NCBI RefSeq assembly: GCF_963678635.1
Contig: NC_087068.1
Span: 12,966,027 to 13,023,871, forward strand
DNA length: 57,845 bases
Direction of reading: 5' to 3'
Source of the DNA: Symsagittifera roscoffensis
Lineage: Eukaryota; Xenacoelomorpha; Acoela; Convolutidae
Below the pieces are notes generated by a model that did no database searches, was not told the DNA's origin, and saw nothing but the letters and a program-made list of their open reading frames with translations. The translations under genes and the position numbers were made by a program. Shown here piece by piece: positions 42,490 through 54,135 of the stretch. Position 1 is the first letter of the stretch. Each line of letters starts with the position of its first letter.

Positions 42490-43609
42490 ATGAATCTGGT
42501 GTCAAATAAAGTAGCTGCCCTAATTGTGGTGCAACTATTGATCACTGTTCTCGTTTTTGTCGCTGTGCATTCTCGATCTTGGATCGAAAAACCATCAGGT
42601 GCATACGGAATACTCAAATCCTGCAATTATGTGAGTAAATTTGATTTTTCCCATGCTATATGTTCCTATACGATATAAAAATTCATTTGCACCGGTTCAT
42701 TTGATTATTATGCAGATACGGTGTTTAATATTAAAAAAAAAAAACGAAGTTCCATTAACTCTGAGTCCTCGTTCGTTAATTTGAAAAAAGTTCAGAGGCG
42801 TTTCTCGATGGCGCAAAATAGCCTGTTAGTTAATTTTTGTCTAAGCGTATAAAACTGATGCAAAAATTTTTTTGCTTCCGTTTTTAGTTTGATTTATAGA
42901 AGGCAGCAGTTACAGCATTGTGTGCATAGGAACTTCGGTATATATCACTGACAGTTGTTTTGCTTCCACAGCTGAGCACAATAAGTTCAGTCAATCGGTG
43001 AAAAGTCAACCGTTCACCATCAAGCGAACGAAAAGAAACATCACAGAGGTCGTTTTCTAAAATGAAAAAAAAAATTGATATTTTTGGTGATGATCTGAAA
43101 AAACTTTTAAAAAATCAAGATTTAGCAGCCAAACTACTCTTTTTAATTGCATTTGCAATCCTCTAGACGTTTTACATGTGTTTTTATCTCAAATTGGATG
43201 TTTTGAAGCTTAAATTACTCACAAGCTTCTATGGCGTCTCAGTTTTTCCTTGACTTTGAGATCCAATGTTGTGAAGCAAAGTTCAAACTCCTACTTGAAA
43301 TGTTATAGGTTCAGACCTCATCATATAATCTGAAGGAGGTTGCAGAGATTGCAGTGCAGTTTTCAGGTTGGGGATGGGGTTGGCCTTATAAATGGTGGGA
43401 AACACAACCGATGACTCTTCAGTGTTCTGCTTGCTATGAGACTGCTTCGTCGGATGGTAGTCTAGGAGCTGCGAAGACGTTTGCATGGATTTCGATGGTG
43501 GTTTCTGTTTTACTAACAATTGCTGTGATAGTCTGCGTTGTCATGCTGGAGTTTAGTCTCACAACTCCCTTGATCGATCGAGTATTACAGTGGCTGATTG
43601 TTTCGCTAG
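42490..43609 (+). CDS. Probable claudin/PMP22-like four-span membrane protein, 5' exons
   Basis: Two exons seen: 42490-42630 (47 codons, donor GTGAGT, phase 0) and 43309-43609 (acceptor TTATAG, phase 0; donor-like CTAG/GTTTGT, phase 1). Exon 1 encodes a short N-terminus, a transmembrane helix (about residues 9-26, LIVVQLLITVLVFVAV) and YGILKSC, which resembles the G-L-W-x-x-C signature of the claudin/PMP22/EMP extracellular loop. Exon 2 continues the loop (a Trp-rich GWGWGWPYKWW and CSAC) and a second helix, FAWISMVVSVLLTIAVIVCVVML. Helices 3 and 4 are missing, so later exons should lie beyond the window, past the retroelement that starts ~43900. The family call is inference from topology and the loop motif. 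An acceptor-like TTTTTCAG near 42407 suggests an upstream non-coding exon or trans-splice site. Confidence 0.55.
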
Positions 43610-43905
43610 GTTTGTATTTGTGAATCAGTTTTAGAAACCCTCTCGAATCTTAAAATTGATTATTAATGGCGGATTTTGAGCCAGAGTTTCGGAAATAAAT
43701 AGTTATATGGGACCTCAAACAAATGGAGTTTTTATCTTGAAAGGTGAGTTCTGCGATGTCAAAATTTTGCATGTAGTTATAGTGGTTTTGTACGTGGAAC
43801 CTGATCTAAAACTACATTTTATGATTGGATAAATTAGATATTTTACCACTGTAAAGTATTTAATATTAACCAATCATGATCCATCTAACTAACAACCCAC
43901 TTATT

Positions 43906-45457
43906 TGTAAGTGCTGAAATTACTTGTAATTTCAGCACCAGAGAGATTTGAATTTAACTTAGAATTTAGTTGCCTCTCCAAAGGAACTTCAGCAGCCGCA
44001 ATAAACCAGTATACCCTAGATCTATTGAGCCTAGCAGAGACTAGTTAAACAACCTGAGACTAGATAGTATAAGAGTAAGATTAGGATCGGTATTAGACTA
44101 AGAAGTTGCACGAATCTATCCGGCCGAAAATAAGATAGCGTGACGAGCAGACGGTGTACCTTATCCGAAATTACTCTATGAGTTAACCACATCGGTCCTA
44201 ACTCATCTGGTGCGACCATAAGTCTCGAACAAGACCTTAATAGCTTAGAATTAACCAAAAATAGATTAGAATTTAGACAAAACATTTTTAAAATGTTATA
44301 CGACGATAATTTAATCGAAATGTCTCTACGACTCAATAGATCAGAGCCAATATTCCGAATGATAACAGAACTACCCGGAATTGCAAGAAAACCTCGAACC
44401 AGAGACGACATACGACAAAGTAGAAACTTACCAAATAGTTATATGATAGTACGGCAAAAGCCAACACAAACTTTTATATTTAGAATTTTATTAGCAATGA
44501 ATTTAGATTTTCATTTGCAAACATAAAATCTTGAAGTCAATCTTCATAATCATTTCAGGCGCTAAACAAAACTATTAATATACAATAACGATTGATAAAA
44601 AGATCTCAGATCGTTTTCCTAAAATTCTGCAGTATTATATAAAACATGTTTGGAAAATATTTATTGAAAATCAAAATAAAAATTAGTAGCATGACAATAA
44701 ACTGTTAGTAATCATAAAATCATCAATTGTCCCAGCTTCATCACCTAAAACATAACAGCAATCATAAGCACACTAATATCATTAAAAAACTAAATCTTTT
44801 TCTTAAACAAATTTAAACCATTTTAAACTTAAATTCACTTAATTTAAAAAATCAGATCATCAAGGCTTATCCTTGGATCTTAATTCCTTTTCTATTTAAT
44901 TAAATTTATAAAACTTGATCATCAAGGCCTATCCTTGGATCAAAAAGAACAATTTTGTTCTCCCCCACCCACTTAGCTAGTGTCTAACGACCTCAAACGT
45001 CGATTCACTATCCAACCCTTTCAAAAAACCCAAGACTAATAGAAATTTTTGAACAAAACTAATCATTCAAATTAGGATAAACAGTGAAGAACTTCGGTTA
45101 TTCATCCTTCACTTGAACCCTCCTCTTACCAGACCCAGGATAAATCTTAGACTTAGTAAGTTTAAAATAGTATCTAACGAACTACTCGCGTTCTAATTAT
45201 ACCTGAACCTTGTGGATCGATTTACTATTCTCCAACCCTTGAACACAATCACTACCCTTAAGTAAAATTAAGTAAGTTAACATCTTAACTTATACTAGCC
45301 ACGAGAAAGTAAAAATCATTCTTCGGAATCGATATACTTTTCTCTCCAACCCTGAACAAATAGACCCAGGTTAAGCTAACCAAAAAATCGTAAGGACTAA
45401 CAATTTAAGAAAATAGAAATCATCTAACAACTTTTTGCATCCGTCATCCTAAACCTT
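43906..45457 (+). other. Putative 5' LTR and leader of the retroelement
   Basis: Start inferred: composition turns A-rich around 43980, and TGTAAGTGCTGAAATTAC at 43906 is a possible LTR start containing a near-perfect palindrome (arms 43911-43923 and 43926-43938). TATATAAAA at 44636-44644 could be a TATA box. Two 25-base hairpin-forming repeats lie at 44855-44879 and 44917-44941, and 'ccaaccctt' words recur at about 45015, 45232 and 45350. No primer binding site could be recognised and the 3' LTR is outside the window, so LTR limits are not fixed. Confidence 0.45.
44855..44941 (+). repeat. Twin hairpin repeat in retroelement leader
   Basis: GATCATCAAGGC[T/C]TATCCTTGGATC occurs at 44855-44879 and 44917-44941, one mismatch. 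Each copy folds on itself (CAAGG/CCTTG extended by GATC/GATC). Could serve in RNA dimerisation or packaging; this is speculation. Confidence 0.6.
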
Positions 45458-45925
45458 ATGTCATTTAAAAATCTACGAAACAAACAAACAATCGTTTTAC
45501 ACAACTGTGAAATAGATAACAAAAAATACGACCTTGTAATCACACCACACACACAAACAGTTGGATATATCAGAACAAAACGACAAACACTAAAAAGGAA
45601 AATAATAACTAAACAAAGACAAATAACACGAAAAAGATTTTCCAAAAATAGAAACGCATTTTCAGAATCAGAAGCCAGCAATTTAGACGAACTTTATAAA
45701 TTAAAAGAATCTATAGATAAAAATTGCCCCATTCACGATCAATTATATTTTTCCGACTCAGAAACAACTTCAAATTCATCAAAAAGAGGAAAAAGACGAA
45801 TAAAAAAGCAATATAAACACAAACCAGTACACTTATATAACTGGAATCAACCAATTAGACACATCGATAATTACCTATTAACAGTCACTAAACGAAAAAA
45901 TGAGCCAAACACACACTCCAAGTGA
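45458..45925 (+). CDS. Retroelement ORF1: small basic protein, unrecognised
   Basis: 155 aa from ATG 45458. Strongly basic: a Lys/Arg-rich stretch around residues 40-62 (QTLKRKIITKQRQITRKR) and another, KRGKRRIKKQYKHK, near residue 108, separated by an acidic, serine-rich section. No finger, coiled coil or membrane segment. It is the first ORF after the leader and its last 26 bases overlap the start of ORF2 in another frame. A nucleic-acid-binding or nuclear accessory role would fit the charge pattern but is only a guess. A+C-rich base composition matches the rest of the element. I recognise no family. Confidence 0.6.
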   Translation: MSFKNLRNKQTIVLHNCEIDNKKYDLVITPHTQTVGYIRTKRQTLKRKIITKQRQITRKRFSKNRNAFSESEASNLDELYKLKESIDKNCPIHDQLYFSDSETTSNSSKRGKRRIKKQYKHKPVHLYNWNQPIRHIDNYLLTVTKRKNEPNTHSK

Positions 45926-47171
45926 AGATAGTCTAGATGATGACGATATCTTCCCCTTCCTCGTAGATGCACCCAATGATAGAGGACAGCATATACTTTG
46001 CAAGAATTTACTACTAAATTTATTTGAACCCGGAATCAGCCCATGTAAAGCAGAGTTCCCAGATGTAAAGATCAAAAGACAAATTATTGATCACTATCTG
46101 AAAGATATATGTAATTTGACACAACAATACGGAATCTACACCATAGAATTCAGCTCACCAAACCCGAATCACCGCAAATATGTAATTCAAACAGACGACC
46201 TTGATTTAGAATTTTCAAAAGTATTCTCAGAATACATAAAAAGCATACAATATCATAACTCACAAAGAGCAAACTCCATATTCACTAATGAAGTTTTTGC
46301 CATAATATATAGTTATATATCAATATTAGAAAACGAAATTCCAATCCCAAGTGTCTCACCGACAGAGACATCTAAACATATAAGGGTACGACATGAAATC
46401 ACACTATTTTCAACTTTTCTACATATAATTAAAGAAAATTTCACTAAAGATGATGTTTCACAACATACAAAACATGACTTACAAAAAATTTTGGCATGGT
46501 TTATAATAGATTATTTCACACATAATATAGATTTAATTTCACAAGCTAGAAAAAATTTCAGACCTCAAAATTCAAACGATGATACCGCCATCACAGAACA
46601 GTCAGACTACGTTTGGGACCCCGAATGGTCTCATTATGCATTTATAAATATCCCACAATCAATTGCAAGTCAAGCAATAAGTACAATATCTTATACAAGA
46701 GATTATGTAAGAGTAATACCATTATCCATTGATGCAACACCATTAAACTACAATACATTTTTACCCGATACGCGAAATAACAGTTTAAATTCGACCGTCA
46801 TACACAATGAAAACCTTAATGGAACTAGGAACCTCACTCAACAAGATATTCAAACACCATCACACTTCATAAATGAAGAAATTGTACAAACAACAACAAC
46901 TAAACAACAAAGTATTTCACCAATACGTCCAAATTTAACAACACCAAGAAATACAAACACTTCACTAGCACAGGTAACCTTACAATCAACCGTTAAACCT
47001 TCGGTTGCTCCAAAATATTCACAAATGGATTATCAAACATATAGACCCATGACAATACCGTCAAAAACACGCAGAACGTTCACAAGAAACAATTTTGCGG
47101 AACACAATTATAATTACACACATTCATCAAAAACAAACTATCCCCCCGAAAAAATAATAATAATCAGATAA
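45900..47171 (+). CDS. Retroelement ORF2: 423-aa protein upstream of gag, unrecognised
   Basis: ATG 45900 overlaps the end of ORF1 by 26 bases. N-terminus acidic (SEDSLDDDD), then a probably helical globular part to about residue 260 (EVFAIIYSYISILENE, LQKILAWFIIDYF, WDPEWSHYAF), then a Thr/Gln/Asn-rich, basic C-terminal third. No CCHC box, protease motif, signal peptide or membrane segment. Its position before gag could mean a matrix-like or accessory protein, perhaps fused to Gag by a -1 shift, because the Gag frame is open from 47114, overlapping the end of this ORF by 58 bases. Family and function are unknown to me. Confidence 0.65.
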   Translation: MSQTHTPSEDSLDDDDIFPFLVDAPNDRGQHILCKNLLLNLFEPGISPCKAEFPDVKIKRQIIDHYLKDICNLTQQYGIYTIEFSSPNPNHRKYVIQTDDLDLEFSKVFSEYIKSIQYHNSQRANSIFTNEVFAIIYSYISILENEIPIPSVSPTETSKHIRVRHEITLFSTFLHIIKENFTKDDVSQHTKHDLQKILAWFIIDYFTHNIDLISQARKNFRPQNSNDDTAITEQSDYVWDPEWSHYAFINIPQSIASQAISTISYTRDYVRVIPLSIDATPLNYNTFLPDTRNNSLNSTVIHNENLNGTRNLTQQDIQTPSHFINEEIVQTTTTKQQSISPIRPNLTTPRNTNTSLAQVTLQSTVKPSVAPKYSQMDYQTYRPMTIPSKTRRTFTRNNFAEHNYNYTHSSKTNYPPEKIIIIR

Positions 47172-49780
47172 GATCTCGATATTGGGATAACCCATTGGCA
47201 ACAACCAATTCAGTAAATTTTCAAACTAATTCACATCCTCCACAGGATCGTAGTGAAAATTACCCATTCTTTCAACAGAATGAAAATAAAAAACAAGCAC
47301 CTCATCAAACGGATTACCTATCCTCTGATGATGATTATTTACAACCAGATATATTTGCACCATATACTCAAGAATATCGTGGACAAGGAGTGCAAAAACC
47401 GTATACATATCATAGAATTTTTTCTCCACACCCAACAGATACACAAAATCAACAACCAATGCAAATGCAAAACCCAATTAATACACAATCTTTTCAACCA
47501 ATTCAGCCACAAAACCCAATGATTACACACTCGTATCAACCAACACAAATGCAAAATGAAATACCACTTCCATATTACCTTCAACAACACGAAATAACAA
47601 AAAATCATTTTTCGAATTTTTCACAAATGCCAAATGCAGCAGAATCATTACAAATGACAATGAATCCATACCTTATGGGTGGATCATCAATAACATCAAA
47701 CAAACCATTAATGGTATTCACAGGAACAGACCCTGAATATTCTGTAGAAGATTATTTAAATGCAGTAACAGCAAATTTAATTTTAAATATAGGACCTGAA
47801 CCAATTAATACGCCACTACATCAAAACTGGATACATCGATGCACAGCGTTGATACAGACAACCTTAGACGGCGCAGCCCAAAAATGGTTTTCAGTATTGC
47901 CTATAGAAATAAAATCAAACTGGAAAAGATTTACACAAGAATTTTCAAAAATGTTTGACTCCGAAAGAAACAAACAACAACAAAGAGTTTTATGTAATGA
48001 AATTCGCAGATTACCAAATGAAACCATCAAACAATTAGCAGTACGTATCGAAACACTAGTTCGAAAAGCATATTCATTAAATACACACGACTATAAAAAC
48101 ACAAAAATGACAGAAATCTTAATGATGACCTTAACACCTCAATTAAGGAAAATAGCAATAAAAAAGAGAGCATCCCATCCCTCCTCAATTCGAGAGCCCG
48201 ATTTAGATTTTCGAAAACTAGTAGACAAACTAGAGCAAGCGGAAATCACAATGAAAATTGAAGAAACAGAAAATCTGAAATTACAATATGTTAACCGAAT
48301 TGAAACAAATACCACAAATATCAATAATATACAGGAATCAGATACAGACCTCGTTGAAAAAATCACTGAAATACTCAATATTTACGAAAAACACCCAAAC
48401 TTTAAAGGCAAACCATCTTTCAAAAAATGGTGTAATTATTGCCGACGATACGGACATAGTATTTCTGAATGTAGACAAAAACAACAGGACAATCAAAACA
48501 AACCTCAAAAATATAAAGAACCAAATAAATCATTCTATCAGTATATGAAAAAAGATCAAAATCTACCGAACAAAAGTGTATACAGCAACAACAGTTCAGG
48601 AAAACCACTTCCGAACAATACCAATTACACGAGAACTCAATCACCATATAACTCAAGTTATAGAGGAAGATCACCAGAACGAAGAAATACACAAAATTCG
48701 TCACAAAATCATTACAATAGACCAAATAGTCGAAATAACTACTCCAGATCAAATTCGAACACAACACAATTTGTTTCTAGATCTAATTCCCAATCAAGAA
48801 ATAATTACTATCCAAACAATCAATCACGAAACTCATCATACAATAGAAATAGAAACTACTCCAATAATCGAAATAGAAGTTATTCAAACAACCGAAACCA
48901 GAATTACCCGAACAATCGATCAAGGAATAACTCATATAATAGATCAAACTATAACAGACCAAACAATAATTATCAAAACAGATCACGAAATAATTCACAA
49001 AATCGACATTCAAGTTATAATAACCGTTATAGAAATTATTCCCAATCACCACACAGGAATAATAACCATTATAATAATTCTAACAATCGCCACAGAAGTA
49101 GTACACCTAAACATCAAAGAAATATTAATCAAGTACAATCAAATCCAGAAACAACATCAGACCCCCCAGGTATTGATGACACAGGAAATAACGAACTACA
49201 ACTAAATCATATAAACTGTGAATCATCAGATTCAGAAAGTGATACAGAAAACACTATCTCCATAAATATGATAGCAGTCGAAAATGACTACGAACCTATT
49301 ATATATGAACAACTTTTTTCATCACATATATATGAAAATCAATTAGAACTCCTTCACAATTATTATATTGAACCCATCCATTCTACACAAACGGCACAAG
49401 AAACTAACGAAATCAACACTACAAATCAATCCAATGAAAATGACAAAACAAAATGCTTGAATACAAATCACATCTATCAAAATATACAAAAAGAACAACC
49501 CAAAGAAAAAATTTGGACAATACCATTTCTTTTAGAAAGTCCAAGAAACAAAGAATTTCAACCACCAGATCTTGAAATTGATTTTTTAATTGATTCAGGA
49601 GCAGAATCAAACATAATAAACATTCCCACTTGGAATGAGATAAAATCATTACACCCAAAACTAACGCCCCTTGAAACATCCAGTAAACTAGCAACAGCAC
49701 AAGGATCAACATTGGTAAACTATGGAAAAATTCAATTATTTCTTCTCCCCACAAGAACAATAGAGCAAAAAAAGTTTTAA
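47114..49780 (+). CDS. gag: Retroelement Gag-protease ORF (Ty3/gypsy type)
   Basis: Open from 47114 in the -1 frame relative to ORF2; no ATG occurs near the start (the first is around 47460), so the printed start is the limit of the open frame. Domains: a Gln/Asn/Pro-rich leader; a retrotransposon Gag capsid domain about 47700-48290 (MVFTGTDPEYSVEDYLNAV, GAAQKWF, W..FTQEFSKMF); one zinc knuckle CNYCRRYGHSISEC (about 48434-48475); a ~180-residue Asn/Arg/Ser/Tyr-rich tract (48590-49130); an acidic section; and the start of an aspartic protease with DSGAESN (catalytic Asp codon 49592-49594). The stop at 49778 cuts the protease, whose remainder is in the -1 frame; the heptamer AAAAAAG at 49768-49774 lies just before it. 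Confidence 0.85.
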   Translation, partial: LHTFIKNKLSPRKNNNNQIRSRYWDNPLATTNSVNFQTNSHPPQDRSENYPFFQQNENKKQAPHQTDYLSSDDDYLQPDIFAPYTQEYRGQGVQKPYTYHRIFSPHPTDTQNQQPMQMQNPINTQSFQPIQPQNPMITHSYQPTQMQNEIPLPYYLQQHEITKNHFSNFSQMPNAAESLQMTMNPYLMGGSSITSNKPLMVFTGTDPEYSVEDYLNAVTANLILNIGPEPINTPLHQNWIHRCTALIQTTLDGAAQKWFSVLPIEIKSNWKRFTQEFSKMFDSERNKQQQRVLCNEIRRLPNETIKQLAVRIETLVRKAYSLNTHDYKNTKMTEILMMTLTPQLRKIAIKKRASHPSSIREPDLDFRKLVDKLEQAEITMKIEETENLKLQYVNRIETNTTNINNIQESDTDLVEKITEILNIYEKHPNFKGKPSFKKWCNYCRRYGHSISECRQKQQDNQNKPQKYKEPNKSFYQYMKKDQNLPNKSVYSNNSSGKPLPNNTNYTRTQSPYNSSYRGRSPERRNTQNSSQNHYNRPNSRNNYSRSNSNTTQFVSRSNSQSRNNYYPNNQSRNSSYNRNRNYSNNRNRSYSNNRNQNYPNNRSRNNSYNRSNYNRPNNNYQNRSRNNSQNRHSSYNNRYRNYSQSPHRNNNHYNNSNNRHRSSTPKHQRNINQVQSNPETTSDPPGIDDTGNNELQLNHINCESSDSESDTENTISINMIAVENDYEPIIYEQLFSSHIYENQLELLHNYYIEPIHSTQTAQETNEINTTNQSNENDKTKCLNTNHIYQNIQKEQPKEKIWTIPFLLESPRNKEFQPPDLEIDFLIDSGAESNIINIPTWNEIKSLHPKLTPLETSSKLATAQGSTLVNYGKIQLFLLPTRTIEQKKF

Positions 49781-52700
49781 ATAAACCATTAATCACTGAT
49801 ATTAAACACAATATTATTGGAATACCATTTATCTCTAAATATATACCAACAATCAACATTTTGAATAGTAAAATACTAATCAAAGAAAAATACACAAAAA
49901 CAAAAGACACATCCCTAACATTTTTTCAAAGATCAAATAAACAACCACCATTCTTTTCAAAATTTTATCCGATATATAATCAACAAAGAAAACACCTGAA
50001 ACCACTATCAGGAAACATATATAATTTTTCAATAAAACAAGTTCACCAATATGATAAAAAACAAAATAAACAACAACTCTATATGTCAGATTTTGAATTC
50101 AAACCTATCCATAAGTTTTTCAAAATCACAATCTCATCCATAAAATATTTGAAAAACTCGAATTCAGATATTATTTCTCTACATGTATACAACAATACAC
50201 CCTATCAAGTAACATTACCACCTTTAGGACTTTTAGGCTATTGCGAAACCAACGCTACGATATCACCAATACACGAAAAAGCATACCGCGTAAATAATAT
50301 ACTCCAATTATTAGATATTTGTCAATCCACAATTCTTAATGAAGAATTATCCATAAATAATATAATAAGTAATGAAAAAAGAAATACAGATTATTTCACA
50401 AAAATCCCATATTTCAAACCTACATTCAACATAAATAACTATACAGAGAATCAACAGAAATTTTTAACAATGTTTAACTTCCAACATTCACAAATAACAC
50501 AAGACGAATTTGATAAATTAGCCAAACAGCTAATAAAATAGACATCAGTCTATGCAACATCCAAATTTGATGTTGGCAAAATCAGCTCATCACTACATCT
50601 TCCATTAAAACCTGACGCAGTTTTCAAAAAACAAAGAGCAAGTAAAGTACCAATTCACTTACATGATAAAGTAAACAGATTACTCGATATTTTAGAACAA
50701 TACAATATTATCTCACCGGTAAACAAAGAAGAACAACCAAAAGGTAACACATTTATCAACCCTGTTATCATCCTAGCAAAAGGAGAATCATTAAAAATAG
50801 TTCTAGACGCTAGATACCTTAATTCACTAATAGACGAATCAAAATGCAATTGGCCTATTGAACCAATACAAGTTATTTTAACAAAAGTAAACGGAAAATA
50901 CTTTACAACCGCAGATATGAATAGTGCATATAATCAAATGCCACTAGATGAACAATCGCGACGCTTAACACAATTTGTTATTGGAAATCAGCAATATGAA
51001 TTCAACCGCCTATTCTATGGAAAATCCATAGGACCAGCAGCATTTTCAGCTTTTATGAGCAAAATTTTTAGACCACTAATACTCAAGAAAAACGCAATCA
51101 CCTATTTAGACGATGTTTTTATGCAATCACAGACAAAAGAAGAAATGTTCAAAGTTTTAGAACACTATCACAAAATACTTCAGAACGAAAATCTGAAGGC
51201 CGCCCCCGATAAATCACACTTCTTTTTAACACGAGTTAAATTCTTAGGACACAATATAGAAAGAAAAACAATCACTCCATTAAAATCACGCATTGATGCT
51301 ATTCAAAAGCTCCAACCACCAACAAACAAAAAGAAAATCCGAGAATTCCTTGGAATGTTAAATTTTTTAAGCAAATATGTCTATAAAATGCAATTATACC
51401 TAAGACCATTCTATAATATACTTAGACAACAAAATAATTTTGAATGGAACACAGAACATCAAGCACGATTTGAAGAAATTAAAAAACTCCTAACTGAACA
51501 AATTTCGAATACAATTCCAGATCCAAATCAACCATTCTATGCAATGTGCGATGCTTCGAATTTTGGCATCGGCGCAGCATTATTACAATCACACAATGGT
51601 ACAAACAAAATGAATCTTATATCAGCAAATTCTCGATTATTCACTCAAGCAGAGCTACGACTCTCAACTCTAATGAGAGAATGTACAGCTATATTATATA
51701 CACTTACAGAATATGAATTCCTGATACTGGGATCAAAACATCCAACAGTTCTATTCACAGATCACAAACCAATCATTTTTCTCTTTACACAAAAATCTAA
51801 TCCAAATCACCGAGTTTATAGATTTCAACTAATTCTAATGAAATTCCCAAACTTACATATAGTTTGGACAGCAGGAAAGAATCTTGCATTACCAGACACT
51901 TTAAGTCGAAATACACCACCTGAATTACTTACACGAAAAACTACAGTAGAAATACCCAAAAATATAAAATTCTACCTTGCAGAAAACGAAACATCACCCC
52001 GACTAGAATGCAAATATGCAGTAAAAACTGACGTTGAACAATCACAGATAAACAATCTACAACACTTCCCACTTTATTTAGATTGCCAAAATAACCACTA
52101 CGAAGTTGATCTACTTGGAACATCAACTTTCAAACCAATTCCATACTCACAATGGATAAAAAATAACACCCAACAAAAAAGAGTAAAACAACACCCACGT
52201 AAAAAAGACCTTTTTCCATTAATTGAAAAAGAAAATCTAACTGATAAAATAAATTTATCAGGACCACAAACAAACGATTCAAAATACACACTAAATCAAG
52301 TTTTTGACCTCCATGACCCACTTGATACAATTCCTTTATCTAAATTAGAAATAGAAAACATTTTTCTCCCCCCAACAGATAAAATTACAATTTATACTTT
52401 GAAACAATATCAAAATCTTGACCCAGTAATTAGACAACTAAAATCATGGCACAAATATAAAACTAAACCCGTAAAGGCAGATACAACAATATTAGGAAAT
52501 AAAACACTCCTCCGATATTTTCGAAAATTTAATAATACAACAATTAACGAAAACACAGACCTTCTAGAATACCAATTAAATGAATCTACAGTTCCCTGTC
52601 TCCCCCTAAGTATGATTCTTATAGCTTTTAATATTTCACATACACAAAACATTAAAGGACACTCTGGATCAGAGAAAACATATTCAAATTTCATACAAAA

Positions 52701-54135
52701 CTTTTATTTTCCAAATGCACCAATTTGGATAAAAGTACTATGCAATGATTGTATAGTATGTCAGCTAAATAAACCTTATCCAAATCAAAAACAAATAGCA
52801 CAAAAACAAGATTTTAAAGGACAAAGTTTGTACTTTAACCACCGTATTTCATTTGATACAAAAGGACCAATTTCACCCTCATCCGAAGGAAACTCCTACA
52901 TTATGGTAATTGTCGACGCGTTTACACATTATGTAGCACTTAACCCAGTACCACATTGTAACGCGTATTACGCTTACACAACACTCTATGAACACTGGAT
53001 AGCCAAATTCGGACTACCAGAAATTTTAGTTACAGATAACGGTACAGAATTCATAAATAATGAAATCATCACACTATGCCATTTATATAACATCAAACAC
53101 AAACCACGTACATCTCACGCACCTTGGACAAACGGCTTAGTCGAAGGTATGAACCGTTCACTACAAGAATATCTTAGATGTATCATCAATGAAAATGATA
53201 CAAGATACACCGAATGGTCAGCAGATGTAAAACTATTTCCCTTAGCATATAATTCACAAATCACGACAACTCTAGGAATGTCACCATATGAAATGGTTTT
53301 TAATCAAAAGCCACGCAAACCAATTATGTTTACAGCAAACTCTCAAAAAAATGCACAAAGTTATTGTCAACCGAATAAAGACTCAATTTGTTATAACTTA
53401 CCTTTACATACACACGATGAAGATCATTTTCATCACACACAAATTCTTAAATTAGCCTCCAGTACACACACCGAATGGATTTTAAACAGAGATAAAAAAC
53501 ACAAGGAAATTTACCAAAAAGTAACAAAAAAGTTGTTACAAAGACAAAACATTAATGAACAAATAAATTCACGCTTTACACCAGCCTCCGATTTAAAAAT
53601 TGGAACATTTGTTTTAATACCCAATTTTAACACTCAAAAAGGAATCTCTAAAAAATTACAACCCCTTCGTAAAGGACCATACCAAATAATTGCCAAACCC
53701 ACTGATGTCACATATAAAATCACCGACTCAGACAAAAAAGAAATTGTTCAACATCGAAACAACCTATTACCTTATTACCCAAAAAAATACGCACTACGCG
53801 AACTAACTCAATTATATTCGTTCACAGGTTTAAAAGTTATTCAAAATAACCCACATACGGAGAATAAAACAAAGGAACAACATGATATTCATCTCGAGAA
53901 CCAAAATAAAAAATCAAGTATAACGAAAAACAATACAAAAAAGCTAGATCAAAATGTACCTCATAAAGAAAGAAAAAATAGAAAATTGACAGAAAAAATA
54001 ATACCCCAAGAACAAATCGACAAATCAGAACATAGAGAGTCATCACGACTTAGAAATCAACCACGTAAAAACTATAAAACATTCATTCCACAATCTAAAA
54101 TATTAAAGAAAGTCGAATTTCAAAAACATCTTTAA
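49774..54135 (+). CDS. pol: Retroelement Pol: protease end, RT, RNase H, integrase (in-frame TAG)
   Basis: One frame open from before 49774 to 54135 except for a TAG at 50539-50541. Order: protease C-terminal part (HNIIGIPF at about 49807); a linker; reverse transcriptase with LDARYLNS (50806), catalytic Asp in ADMNSAY (50914-50916) and YLDD (51103-51114); RNase H with Asp 51550, Glu 51679 and Asp 51760; integrase with an HHCC zinc region (about 52630-52765), catalytic Asp 52855-52857, Asp 53035-53037 and Glu 53143-53145, a D,D-35-E spacing; a GPY/F module (LRKGPYQII, about 53665); and a basic tail. All catalytic residues are present. PR-RT-RNase H-IN order is that of Ty3/gypsy elements and retroviruses. 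The TAG falls between protease and RT and may be a mutation or a readthrough stop. Confidence 0.9.

Noticed and set aside
42900-43075. Open stretch in the membrane gene intron that could be an extra exon
   Set aside because: An acceptor (TTATAG) exists, but its phase does not fit exon 1, while 42630 and 43309 join directly in phase 0; left out of the model.
48576-49205. 209-aa Ile/Thr-rich ORF inside gag
   Set aside because: Alternate-frame reading of the repetitive Asn/Arg/Ser tract of Gag; composition follows from the AAT-AGA repeats.
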